A DNA stretch of 64,000 bases from the NCBI GenBank assembly GCA_033439265.1, contig JAVTVX010000019.1, positions 19,246,039 through 19,310,038 on the forward strand, in the 5' to 3' direction. Shown here piece after piece: positions 43,985 through 54,437 of the stretch. The DNA is from Dillenia suffruticosa (taxonomy: Eukaryota; Streptophyta; Magnoliopsida; Dilleniales; Dilleniaceae). A program made the position numbers and the translations under genes. The notes under the pieces were generated by a model. The model ran no database searches and was not told where the DNA came from. It saw only the letters and a list, made by a program, of their open reading frames with translations. Each line of letters begins with the position of its first letter. Positions within the stretch are counted from its first letter, which is position 1.

Positions 43985-44155
43985 ATTTTTAGTTTTATTA
44001 GATTTAAAACTCACTTATCAAAGTTTCTGAGTTCAAATACTTGGAAATGAAAAAAACTACACTAAGAGAGTCACCCCCTAAATAGAATCCTAATAAACAT
44101 TCGAAATGAATTAGTCGAAATATAAATATACCGATAGTAAGAAAAAACAAGATTT
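43985..44155 (+). mobile_element. SINE-like dispersed repeat copy
   Basis: Landmarks are TTTATTAGATTTAAAACTCA, GTTTCTGAGTTCAAATACTT, AAAAAAACTACACTAAGAGA, TAAATAGAATCCTAATAAAC and GAAATGAATTAGTCGAAATA, in family order. Confidence 0.5.
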
Positions 44156-44650
44156 AAAAATCGCTAAGATTCAAATCTCTTCGAGATGAACTCAAGATGA
44201 GGTCTTTTGGACGTGACTTGCATAATTTGCATATAATAGAATATGTCTGAAGTTTTGAATTAACGACTAATCAATAAGCCGTTTCGAAGAAATATATACA
44301 TACCTTCTTGAAATTCTAAAATTTATAAGTGATAAAGAAAAGTTGCATTCAGCAGCACTCAACAATAAACCAAGCAAACGAAGCAAAAGTGGTAAAAAGT
44401 CAGTAAAATTGTAGTAAAAATATAAACATCTGGCCAATAATAATAAAAATAAAGAAAGGAAAATCTAAACAAATCACAGAGTCATTTACTCGATCACTTC
44501 AAAACACACTAAGTCTTCATCGAGACAGTGATCGGACACAAGATATGATCCAGGAAGGTTTGCTTTAGTACAGTTGACATAGAAAGACATCACACTTGCT
44601 TTCCTTTGTTTATGGGGGCCATATACATACATATAAAACGTACAACCTTT

Positions 44651-46488
44651 TTAGAACCTAGAGAGGAACTGCATTTGCTTGAGAAGTGGAGTGAGTGTTT
44701 CCATAAGCTTTTCACAAGGATGGTTGTGAATCCCTTCATATGTTGTCACTACGATGCTTGTATCCTTCGATAGCCTTTGTACTTGCTTCTTCACGTTGCA
44801 TGTATGGTGGGTGCAACGATAGTAGCTCCTTCAAACACAATGTTGACAAGTTATTGTTGAGGAAAAGAACAACTCCAAGAAAAACAATGGAAAGCCCTTT
44901 TCCCATTTCTAGGATATACTATTATTCGGAACCATAATTGTCATGAGAAAAATGAAAATGATTAAGAAATAGCAACATGATAATGTGAATGTGTAAGGAC
45001 TGGACACCGACAGATGCCGATCGCGCCCACCACTCTGAAGCTTTGTTAAAAGAGAAGGAACAAGAAAAAGAACCAAACAAAGTGTCCTAAAACAAGTACA
45101 AAGTGAGAACTTTTGCCTCCCATTGTGAGGAATGACTATGTAATAATATGCATTTTGAAAATCCTAAGCATGCTAAACTTTTAAGTTGATCTCCTCCTTT
45201 TTTTTTATTATACAAGAATTCGAACCCTGAATTTGAACCCTGAATTTCAAGGTTGAGGGAGGAGAATTGTGACCACAAGGCTATCCCCTTGGTGACAAAA
45301 GGAATGTTGATCTCCTCCTGTCACAGCATTTACAACCTCTTCCCCTTTCCCTTTGCTTTTCCTACTTCAATTGAACATGCTAAGAAGGGTTGATTATTAA
45401 AAAGGATTTTTGAAATAGTTTTAAAGTTAAGGACTGAAGTTTAGGAAATTCTTGAATAGGGTATGGAAATATTTGCGGAAAAAAAGGTTTATTTTCTAGT
45501 ATTTCCCATTGAGGATATGATTAGATAAACAAGGAATGCATGCTTTTCTTATGTTAGTTAAACAAACTAAGTGTAGACAACATAAATAAAAAAAAAGGCC
45601 ATGCATTTGCCACGGGCCATTTGGCCTAGCGGTACCCGGAATTTTTCCCCTCATCCAAGCGCGGAAGAATCGAAACCACATGTTTCTACTAGTCTTATGT
45701 AGGGCAATCGTACCCTTCAAACCAAAAAAAAAAAAGTCATGCATCTGAACCTACAATTTTTTTTTTTTTTTTAGTATATTACCAAAGTATCTGGAGTCAT
45801 GATACAACTAATCCGATTTAAGTATTGTCGGGTCTATTTTAAGAGACAACTTTTTTAACGTAATCTTTTTAATTCCCAAATTTTAAACCCGAAATTTTAA
45901 TAAAAAATTTAATAGTTTTATTTATTAAATCGACTGTTCGTTTGTTTTGGACATACAATGTTGCCTCACCAGCCCCGCACGATAATAATAATAATAAAGA
46001 ACCTAAATTGCACAAATGATGATGCACCTGGGATAAGCACTATTTTTGACAGCTTTTTGGCCATATTTCCTCCAACGATAACCATCATCAAGAATATCAT
46101 CAACACTCCTTGTTTGAAATGCAAACCTAGGTCTCGTCACCTTTTTTGATCTCCCACCAACTTTTCTCAACTTGCTCTTATCCTTGCCATTGTCAGTCCC
46201 ACGGCTCTCTCCAGTAGCCAAACTGCTATCCGGGGAGGACAGAGGGATCCGATGATTAGGAATGGCAGTCCCACCTGTGAGAAGACTGACCCAATCGATG
46301 TCTGGAAGGAGTGATGTAGGAGGTTGTAAAGGGGGAAGACTGCTGTTTTGTTGAAGAAGTGAAGAAGATAGGCTTGTTGAAGAAGAAGAAGGAAGTGACA
46401 TAGGAGAGAAGATGTTGTAAGATGGTGGTAATGGTAATGGAGGTAGTAGAGGTGGTGGTGGCGGAGGGACTTGTTCATTACTATCCAT
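44651..46488 (-). CDS. WRKY43: WRKY transcription factor, group IIc (WRKY43-like)
   Basis: Two exons, 46028-46488 and 44651-44828, split by a 1,199-bp intron at the Arg codon of YPR|SYYRC, the usual WRKY intron position. They encode 212 residues. A Pro- and Ser-rich N terminus (1-60) is followed by a basic patch, [13 protein letters not shown] (about 104-116), likely a nuclear signal. The single WRKY domain has WRKYGQK at 139-145 and a C2H2 zinc site, C159-x4-C164-x23-H188-x-H190. The end [20 protein letters not shown] closely resembles WRKY43 and its WRKY24/56 relatives. Such proteins bind W-box DNA (TTGACY). The N terminus is longer than recalled for Arabidopsis WRKY43. The intron holds three retroposon insertions. 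The start is the first ATG, after a GA/CT-rich leader. Confidence 0.92.
45185..45319 (-). mobile_element. SINE with perfect 14-bp target duplication, in WRKY intron
   Basis: GTTGATCTCCTCCT occurs at 45185-45198 and 45306-45319. The 107-bp body reads on the minus strand as an A-box-like ATAGCCTTGTGG, a CTCCTCC middle, the B-box GGGTTCGAATTC and an A-tail. A 14-base internal repeat around GAACCCTGAATTT is unique to this copy. It is related to 7703-7794 and 20093-20179. Confidence 0.75.
45600..45747 (+). mobile_element. tRNA-like SINE in WRKY intron
   Basis: CATGCATTTG (45600-45609) and CATGCATCTG (45738-45747) flank a 128-bp body. The body has the A-box TGGCCTAGCGG, the B-box-like GAATCGAAACC about 45 bases on, and a terminal poly-A. 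The strong A-box points to a tRNA-derived head of a different family from its neighbours. Confidence 0.6.
45770..45945 (-). mobile_element. SINE-like dispersed repeat copy in WRKY intron
   Basis: On the minus strand: ATTTAATAAATAAAACTATT, GAAATTTCGGGTTTAAAATT, the inner block TTACGTTAAAAAAGTTGTCT and CTTAAATCGGATTAGTTGTA. The order matches the type copy at 22204. Confidence 0.5.
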
Positions 46489-46608
46489 GAAAGGGCTCCA
46501 CAGAGAGAGAGTTTTCTAAGGAGAGAGAAAGAGAAGAATTGAGAATGTCCGAGGATATTGCTGTTTAAAGCATTAAAAAGGAGTTACTAGGAAGGTGAGG
46601 ATAGGTTG

Positions 46609-46610
<2 letters not shown>

Positions 46611-46640
<30 letters not shown>
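46611..46640. repeat. (GA)n microsatellite upstream of WRKY gene
   Basis: A perfect GA run of 30 bp, about 120 bp upstream of the WRKY start codon. Confidence 0.95.
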
Positions 46641-46646
<6 letters not shown>

Positions 46647-46826
46647 GAGGTGCATGGGATGATCATGCTTTGGTGGTAACGATTATTGCATATTTGGGCA
46701 CGTCTTCTTTTAACTAGGGGGGAGTTGAACAGAAGTAGGTGAAATGGTTGTTGGTCTTTGAAGGTATTTGGGTGCAAGACTTGAAAAACTTCCCCTACAT
46801 TCATAGAACTGTTAAAAATGAATAAC

Positions 46827-46851
46827 CCTCTCTCTCTCTCTCTCTCTCTCT
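46827..46851. repeat. (CT)n microsatellite
   Basis: A perfect CT run of about 25 bp. Confidence 0.95.
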
Positions 46852-47399
46852 GTTTGTGGCTTTAGGACTCGTTCAAAGTGAACATTAGTCACTGTCGATG
46901 AGGCTAATACCAAAACATAGATACTCCAATTTGACTGTTGTAGATGACCTACAATGTTTCCGTGGCATATCCCTTTATTATTTTAAGAGAGTAATCTCAT
47001 AAAAAGAATGCGTATGGGATGTTTCGTGCTTTCCAAATATATTTTTTCTTTCCACAATCCACGTAACAATTCCTAGTGAGCAGCTGAGCTTAACTATGGA
47101 CAATCGAGACACAAAATAAATGGGTTTTCTGTGCCATTGATGTTGTGTAAAATCTTTCTTCTTCATTTTTTCTTTCATGTTTTTCCGAAATTTATATTAA
47201 AATAAAAGGCTATCATTTCATGGCAATGGCATGCCCCGAATACATATACAATAGAAACACACTTGAATGTACAAGTGAACCTAGTAAATGAGTTTCTATC
47301 GTAGTATTCAAACTTGTTTACGTGGGCAAGCAAACACATGAGAATCAGCTTTGAACCCTTTTTGAGTCGACTTGTTTGCAAGCAAATATCTGTTCAGTA

Positions 47400-47575
47400 C
47401 TTTTTTCCCGTTACTGGTATCCGAAATCATATTTTGACTAATATGATTTGAACGCATGTGGGATCCTTAATGGCGATGATGCTTGTGGCGTAATCTTTTT
47501 TATTTTCAAGTTTCAAATCAAGACTTAATTAAAGGACCTAACATCTCATTCCACTAAACTACCGATAAATACTTG
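47400..47575 (-). mobile_element. SINE-like dispersed repeat copy
   Basis: On the minus strand: GTTTAGTGGAATGAGATGTT (A-box-like), CTTTAATTAAGTCTTGATTT, AAAAAGATTACGCCACAAGC and CAAATCATATTAGTCAAAAT, close to the type copy at 22204. Confidence 0.55.
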
Positions 47576-48100
47576 TTATGATACTCTTGCAAGCCTTTTA
47601 TGCAATGAAAAACTCTAACAAGTGAGAACACCACGATCAAGCAGAGGGGGGAAAACATTCTTCCGATCCAAGAATTACTCTAAAATTATAGTTGCAGTTT
47701 CCGACATAATCTCAAAAATTAAAACCAACCTCAAAAATAAAAACTAGGTTTAAATTTTAACTCAACAAATCTACTCCAATCCTAGATTTTGCTGGGACCA
47801 TAAGTAACAGAAAACTCATGCCCAAAACATTTTGCTACATCGGCATCTGCCTAATCAGAGAAAAACAAGACACACTGTGCTTTGTACACTTGGTCTTGAA
47901 TCATCACCAACCCTACCTTACTCTCCTTTTCCTCTGCCAAACGAAACCGGGGTGCAAAATATTGTCCCAAATTGACAAATAACTAATTCTGTACCACATT
48001 TTAGAAATTTTCAATCCTAGGAAAAGGCATATCATCTCCAAATCCAAGCTAGATCATTAACTGTTGAGTCCTAGCAATAGAAAGCTTGGGCTATACTCCT

Positions 48101-48127
48101 CTGTGTGTGTGTGCGCGCGCGCGCGCG
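48101..48127. repeat. Alternating (GT)n(GC)n tract
   Basis: About 27 bp of strictly alternating purine-pyrimidine sequence (TGTGTGTG then GCGCGCGC), a typical Z-DNA-forming composition. Confidence 0.85.
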
Positions 48128-49209
48128 TAACAAGAGGGTCATAAGTAGGTCATCTATCAAACATATGCAGCCAACGGTAAGGCTGCATAATCTCCAACTA
48201 TTCAATCACTTTTATCTTTCCTGGGATGTTATACTTTAACTCTTCTCAACTGCACAATTTCATCCTAAGCTAAGCTAAAATAGTACTAAAGCTACACATA
48301 CCCGGAATCCATACAAAGAATTCCCAGATATGCATTTACACGCATGAAACCAATGGTAGCATCAAAGTGACTAATCACTAGTAGGCACAATAAACAGAGG
48401 GGTTGAGGTAAAAATTGAGCTATTTTTAATTAGAAAGATAACACCGTCTAATCATTCTCAATTTCACCCATAATTTAATTAAATTAGAGGTAACATCGAA
48501 ACACCCACTTAGCAATTGGAGACCTCCTCCGAGCAGTAGAATCTGGAAATTTGATAAGCATAAGAGAGTATTTCACTATCACCCGCAACAGAGGAAAAAA
48601 ATTTAATTACCCACACAGGAATTAGAATATGCTTCAGCAACTCTGATGTCTAATAAGCGAAAATGCATACATGAAATCCCAATCAATACTACAGAAAAAA
48701 TAAACATGGATAAGACAAAACATGCCTTCCATCCACAAAGGACACTAAAGGGCTCACCTAGTGCACAAAGTGTTTCCCGAGTTAGTGCAGGGGTAGGGGG
48801 AGGGTGGGCGTATATATATGCAGCCTTCCCCTTGCATTTTTTTTTTTTTTTTTTTTAGCAAAGATGCTATTTCCACACCATTGCACCAAGGTTCGGCTCT
48901 ATCCACAAAGGAGACTAAAAGAGAAAAAAGGATAAAGGACTTTATTTTTAGTCATTAGCTTTATCATTGCAAACTAAGGGGAAAGTAAAAAGGCCCCTCT
49001 CTACACAGTCCATACCTAGCAAAACTTCATGTTGGCCGCCTGCCATCCTGAAATCTATATACCGTCAAAGTGAACAACTTTGAAGAATCATCATCCGGGT
49101 GTCAACTGGAGGCAATAATACAATTCTCAGAGTGTAAACAGATACATGTAGGCCACAACAATTTTTTCATTAAAGAAAGTAAAATATTATAATTAAGTAA
49201 ATACTTGAA

Positions 49210-52068
49210 TCAACTGATGATCATCTTGTTTAGAAATTCAGCTTGCTCAGGAAAGTATTCAATCAACTCATCCTTGGTCACCCAGACAAAATCCTCGCAC
49301 TCCCCGATCTTAAACTTGTTGGTAGCAATAACTTGAGACTTGAAAAAGAAATGCTGATAAAAAAGGAAGAATTACCCAAGAAAAATTCAACAAAGGACAT
49401 GATGAGAAACAGAAATTGTGCTTTGAAACTTTCATGTTTAAAATGAGAATAGCAGTAGCTAAAACAATCATGACAATATGTTTAGAATAGGACATAGGCA
49501 AACGTCTTAATTGGCTATTCTAATGCACTTACCTTGAAAGATGGAAGATTTGGCGCATTCTCAGCTGGCTGTACAATCATATGGGCCATGGGAGCATTTC
49601 CAACAAAATATGTGTGTGAAAGGTCCCCCAAAACAGACTTCAGTGCCGATTCCGCACACTGCAAAAATTTAGTCCAGAATTTACGTCAAGAAAATAAAGC
49701 AAAGAAAAAGAAGTGGAATTTTATTTATTTCTTTTTTTTTGGGGGGGGGGCGTATAAGCAAGAACCAGACAACCTTGCGCAATGTTTCCTCAGATTCATA
49801 TATCTTCTCTGGAAAATGCCACACAGGCTTCCCACTTGGAGCTCCATATGTTTTCCCATAAAGGAGAAGATAAAGACGTCTGTCAAGTGCTCGCTGTAGC
49901 GACCTGAATGAGCAGAAGGAATGCTATTAGAGCCATTAAAACACCAATAGTCCTCAGCGACTTGTATCTCCTTAGTACAACACAAATATAGCAGCAAATT
50001 TTGGTTGGCATCAACAGATTTGCTGCTGAAGGCATTCCACGATTTTGATTAATAACCAAAAAATAAGAAAATGAAAAAGAAAAAAAAATATAAGAGCACA
50101 ACGTAAAATTTGACACCTCAAATGTAAGGGGAAATAAAAGTAGCTTTTGTTTGCATCACAGGAAAATGTATGCATGTATGCAAATACATCAAAGTATAAG
50201 TCTTTCTTTCAATTGGTATGCCATTAAGGCCATGCTTATCACTCAACTCACCATGGAGCCGGAGTAAGGTCATCTTTTAGAAAACTTTTGTTTTCCTTTG
50301 TTATCATCATTTATCAGTTCCCAAATGAGGATCTCCCCCCCCCCCCCAAAAAAAAAATCAACTCACTTCTTATGATAAAAACGGCTTCCTCTTTCATTTT
50401 TGTACACATAGAAGAACATAATTTATAGATGAATATACTTAGGTCATATGGAAAGTTATGAACTAATATAGCAAAATTATGTTCACAATTCCAATTCATA
50501 AGTATGATCGCCATGGCTCAAATAAATTCGGTCCATAATAAGTAAATACCAACTAGGTGGAAAATCAATAGTATGCTAAAAGGAAAGGGAAAAACCAAAA
50601 CTAACAATAATTTTGACCGGGTTGCAAATAAAGCTTCAATAGCAATTCAAACTCTTAGAACATATTACAACACAATTTCAAAGACCAAAGCATAGTCCCT
50701 TCAGAGTTTAGGCACTTAAATCATAAGGAAAACATAATCCTTACTTCCTGTCATTAGTTTTGTCAGCTTCAGTAATCCGTGGAGCTGGCACATAGTCAAT
50801 TTGGTAATCACCTTTTCCCCTGGTTATAAAAGATATCACATAACAGTGGTTCAGATAAAGTTTCATCCTCTGAGACAGAGAGAGATTTGCATGAATAATA
50901 ATGTAAACAGAAAAATTGACCCCATTCACCAATCTATTTTTAAGAAATCACACAAGCAGCTGGAAAACATCTTCCCAACTTGACCTAGATGTCCAATCTA
51001 CTTTTAAGAAATTAGAACAAATTAAAACATGTGCCAGGACAAAACTGAGTAAAAGAATGAATTTTAAGGCGAAAAAAGAGTTGAAGAACATTAAACGAAA
51101 AAATTTAAGACTCAAACTTGCAGGCAGTAATAAAGGCCAAATAGCCTCCGGTAAGCATTCTCCTAGGCATGCATACTCCCGTATTGCACATAGGATAACT
51201 CCTATATCTAGTCGCACTGCCAGCAAGTAGATCATGGTAGCATGCATCATAAGAAGAAAAAAGGACAAATCAGCAAAATTCAAAGATGGATAATGTAATA
51301 GGAAACTATAAATGAATTAGAACGCATCTACTGTGTAAACTTCAAGGCATTAAATATACAAAGAATATTAGAAAAAAGAACACAGTTGCAGTTTCACAGA
51401 GCTAAAAGTGCTGATACAAATACTTGTTAGGTAAATCATCACCGTATCTCCAAAAGCATAACCAACCAAAGAAAGTCACAGATTAAAGCTTACCTAGCTT
51501 CAGATTTTCCTAAGACAGTATCTGGATATCGTCGTCGAAATTGCTGCCTCCACCGGAACCTACACTCACCCAATCATCATATAAGGAAGAAAGATTAGTT
51601 ACAACAATCTTCATCTAATACATTGTAACCACTGTCTGTCATGTCTTTCAGCTGCTAGCAACAGAAATGAGGAAAACAATATAACAAAGTTTCAAAATGC
51701 AATGCTGTATATCAAATCTTAAATATTATCTAGAATTCAATCACTTCACCAAAGGACCACCTTGCAAGGCTAAATGCTCCTGAGTGACTAAAGCAAAATA
51801 GTACCATGAGGGAAGGGTGAAAAGAACCCCCATCATGGAGTGAAGAAGAACAGTTTTGCTTCCAAACAAAATCACTGCAGAAATGAGGAAATGAAAATAA
51901 AGAGGAAACTTACGAGAACTCTTCAAAAGCATAGACTACGGGATCAATTTTCGGAATAACCACTGGTAGTCTTTCGAAGAGTACAGATGCAACTATTTTG
52001 TCTGAAGTGGATGCACAAAACCCTCGTCTGACAAGAGAGCAAGCAATTGATGTGGAAATTTTCTGCAT
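49210..52068 (-). CDS. MRPL46: Mitochondrial large-subunit ribosomal protein mL46
   Basis: Six exons in phase: 51914-52068, 51494-51559, 50745-50819, 49774-49903, 49533-49658 and 49210-49353, for 231 residues. The N terminus (MQKISTSIACSLVRRGFCAS) is basic, Ser-rich and lacks acids, as a mitochondrial presequence should. The mature part contains VLFERLPVVIPKIDPVVYAF, WRQQFRRRYPDTVLGKSEA, DYQIDYVPAPRITEADK and LDRRLYLLLYG. The C-terminal domain with the Nudix-like fold of mL46 follows: PVWHFPEKIYESEETLRKCA, TYFVGNAPMAHMIV, FFFKSQVI and ECEDFVWVTKDELIEYFPEQ. There is no hydrolytic Nudix box (GX5EX7REUXEEXGU), as expected for mL46. A donor near 53020 and an acceptor just upstream of the ATG suggest a separate 5' UTR exon, with transcription starting near 53150-53200. 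Confidence 0.92.
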
Positions 52069-53182
52069 CTTGGGACCTAGAAATTGCCAAAAAAAGAGGG
52101 AAAAAAATTAGGCAAATCCATCCTTGGAAATGATAGGCAGTGCTTCATCCATATGGTGGAAAAGGCATCCTAACACTATGCCCAGTGTGCGGCTAAAGAA
52201 AACCTGAAATTGAATGAAATATCTGAACAGAATAACTACTTTACAATCCAAAAATTTCAAGTTCAGAAAACAATTATTATTCCTTCTTAATAACCTTGGG
52301 AAGTTGTAGCTCAAGTGTGCACCAGGTAAACCCATCAAGACATACAATAGCCCAAAAACATGCACACCATCAAGTACACTAGGTAAACCCTATATGTGAG
52401 GTCACCAATTAAATGGGCGAACACTGGCTCCCCCAAAAGCAATTCAAGGTTCAAATCATGGACCTTGGGGAGAGGTGCATCCCTTACTAGCTGTGCTGAC
52501 AATCAGTTCCAATACAGTAGTACCCTAGAAAGAGTTCTGAAACAGCTAAGCTAAATAACTTGTACAAGATTCTGCTTCAAAACCTTTTTCACTCAATTCA
52601 AGGAAATAGATTTTATCTAAATTGCGACACTAAATCTATTTCCAATTTTTATGGTTCCTCCCCCCCCCCCCATGAAATACCTCGAATTTTTATATGCCTT
52701 GTTAATGTTCCTGGAAAAATAAAAGGCAAACGCATTTCAACGAACAGTTGATATGCAATATTCAGTGACTTGTACTCTTCAGTTTGATGTTAATTCTAAT
52801 ACCAGAAAAGATACTAAAGCAATCCTAGATCAAGAAAATTTTTCAGCTGCCATTCATTTCTCTACTCAAATTAAATAAACCAAGAGGAGAAAAAACTAAA
52901 ATGCAGGGAAAAAAAAAAACAAACAAACATTTTGAACCTAAGCAACAACAACAATACACAGACTTTTGGGTATGAACAGGATAGAGAAAGAGAGAGAGAA
53001 GGGGAGAAGAGACCTTACGGAGATTCAAAGGATCCAGCTGGAAGAAATCAAACGACATTCAATCTACAGAGTAAGTTGGCATTCTGGAGATAAGCGTTTG
53101 ATTTGAAAAGCCTCCTTTACCTCAATGCGTGAGCTTATGAATTGCCGCCGGGCAAGCTTTCGTTCGCTTTCAATGCCCTCCC

Positions 53183-53222
<40 letters not shown>
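52069..53222 (-). promoter_or_regulatory. 5' UTR intron, leader exon and promoter edge of mL46
   Basis: Reading the minus strand, a leader ending TTTGAATCTCC is followed by GTAAGG at about 53020. An acceptor TTTCTAG sits a few bases before the start codon. A CT microsatellite at 53186-53221 lies in or next to the leader. Confidence 0.55.
53186..53221. repeat. (CT)n microsatellite
   Basis: About 36 bp of CT repeat at the presumed 5' end of the mL46 transcript. Confidence 0.9.
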
Positions 53223-53223
<1 letters not shown>

Positions 53224-54437
53224 CCCGCTGCCCATTTGACGTTTTTACCCTCACAATTGACACCTATTTTGGGAATGCAAATCATAATAATAAACAATGA
53301 TGAAATCACGCGTTTTTATTTTTTTTATTTTTCTGAAATACAATGAAATTCCTTTTTTTTTTATATAGAAAAAACTCAAATTAAAAATTAAAAAAAAAAT
53401 CGAAATGATATCATCTACCGCCAAATTAACTAGAAAAATATTCTAACGTACTTCTAAACCTTTGTCAAAAATCTTATTTTTCAAATTAAATTTTCTAAAT
53501 GTCTTGTCAATAAAAATCTAAATTTATTATCACTTAAAATATATTTAAAATTATAAATTTAAAAAATAAATATAACTTACAAAGAGATAGAAAAAATTAA
53601 AATTAAAATTTTTATAATTATATTTGTTTCCTTAAACTTTTCTCAACAACCCCTTCTCCCCCCTCCCCCCTCCCCCCTCCCCCTTCCAAAACGCGGGACC
53701 CACCCTTTCACTTTGGTCTCAACCCAACCAGATCTGAACCCCAAAATAATGATCCGAGCATTGGGTATACAAAATATTACGTAAAAATTATCATATTTTT
53801 TATATTTAATAAATTATTTACTTATTTAATTCTAATTTTTATTTTTATATTATTTATTTTATGATTGATAATTATATATTTAATTATTTTAAATTTTTAT
53901 TATAAAAATGACTATTCTATTATTTCTATAATATAATTAATATTTATATAAAAATTCTTATTTTTTTTTATTATATATTTCAACATTTTATATTTCTTAT
54001 ATTTTTATAAAATATCATTCGTTTTCACGTATTGTCTTGTATTTGTTTTTAAAACAATGAGACCATAACAGTGCTGGGTTCTGAACGATCACAAGGGAGC
54101 AAGTAAAGCTCTGTATCCCCATCTCTTTTTAGGTTGGCATTACAAAGAAAGAGAGTGCTAATAAACAACACATACCCTGGCAAACAAATATATTGCCGGC
54201 TGTGTATTCCATGCAGCAAACTTTACAAGTGACTCAGCACAAGGAACACAGCATAGGGGAAGAAAACCAGCATTTCCATCACTAGTCAAATGCCTATAAA
54301 AGGATATTATTTCCGAGAATACATCATGGTTGATGAACTTGAATGATAAAACTGTTTCCCTTGTGCACAGCATGATGCATAGCTTGAAGGGTAAGAAAAG
54401 GCGAAAATGAATGCGGAGCAAGAAACTGCAGGGCACA
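53223..54437. other. AT-rich spacer between mL46 and the peptidase gene
   Basis: Upstream DNA of mL46, a short CCCCCT minisatellite (about 53650-53690), an AT-rich MITE-like copy (53770-54070) and the 3' UTR of the peptidase. The open frame 54158-54460 extends past the real stop in another frame and is not a gene. Confidence 0.5.
53770..54070. mobile_element. AT-rich MITE-like repeat copy
   Basis: It shares ordered blocks (TATTTAATAAATTATTTACT, ATAATTATATATTTAATTAT, AATTAATATTTATATAAAAA, TTTTTATAAAATATCATTCG) with 28200-28745 and 60800-61085. Confidence 0.5.

Larger units (their letters stand above)
41574..44650. other. Repeat-rich intergenic region downstream of the WRKY gene
   Basis: No gene is seen. 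It contains a SINE with target duplications (42532-42764), SINE-like copies at 43205-43335 and 43985-44150, and a possible hAT-like element (43346-43972). The frame at 43490-43960 lies inside that element and is not gene-like. Confidence 0.5.
46489..49209. other. Intergenic region between WRKY promoter and mL46 3' end
   Basis: It holds the WRKY leader and promoter, with GA and CT microsatellites at 46611-46640 and 46827-46851, and a SINE-like copy at about 47400-47575. An alternating GT/GC tract lies at 48101-48127 and a T-run near 48838-48856. No gene was recognised. Confidence 0.5.

Noticed and set aside
50948-51283. Open frame of 111 residues on the minus strand
   Set aside because: It sits wholly in an intron of the mL46 gene and shares no similarity with the product.
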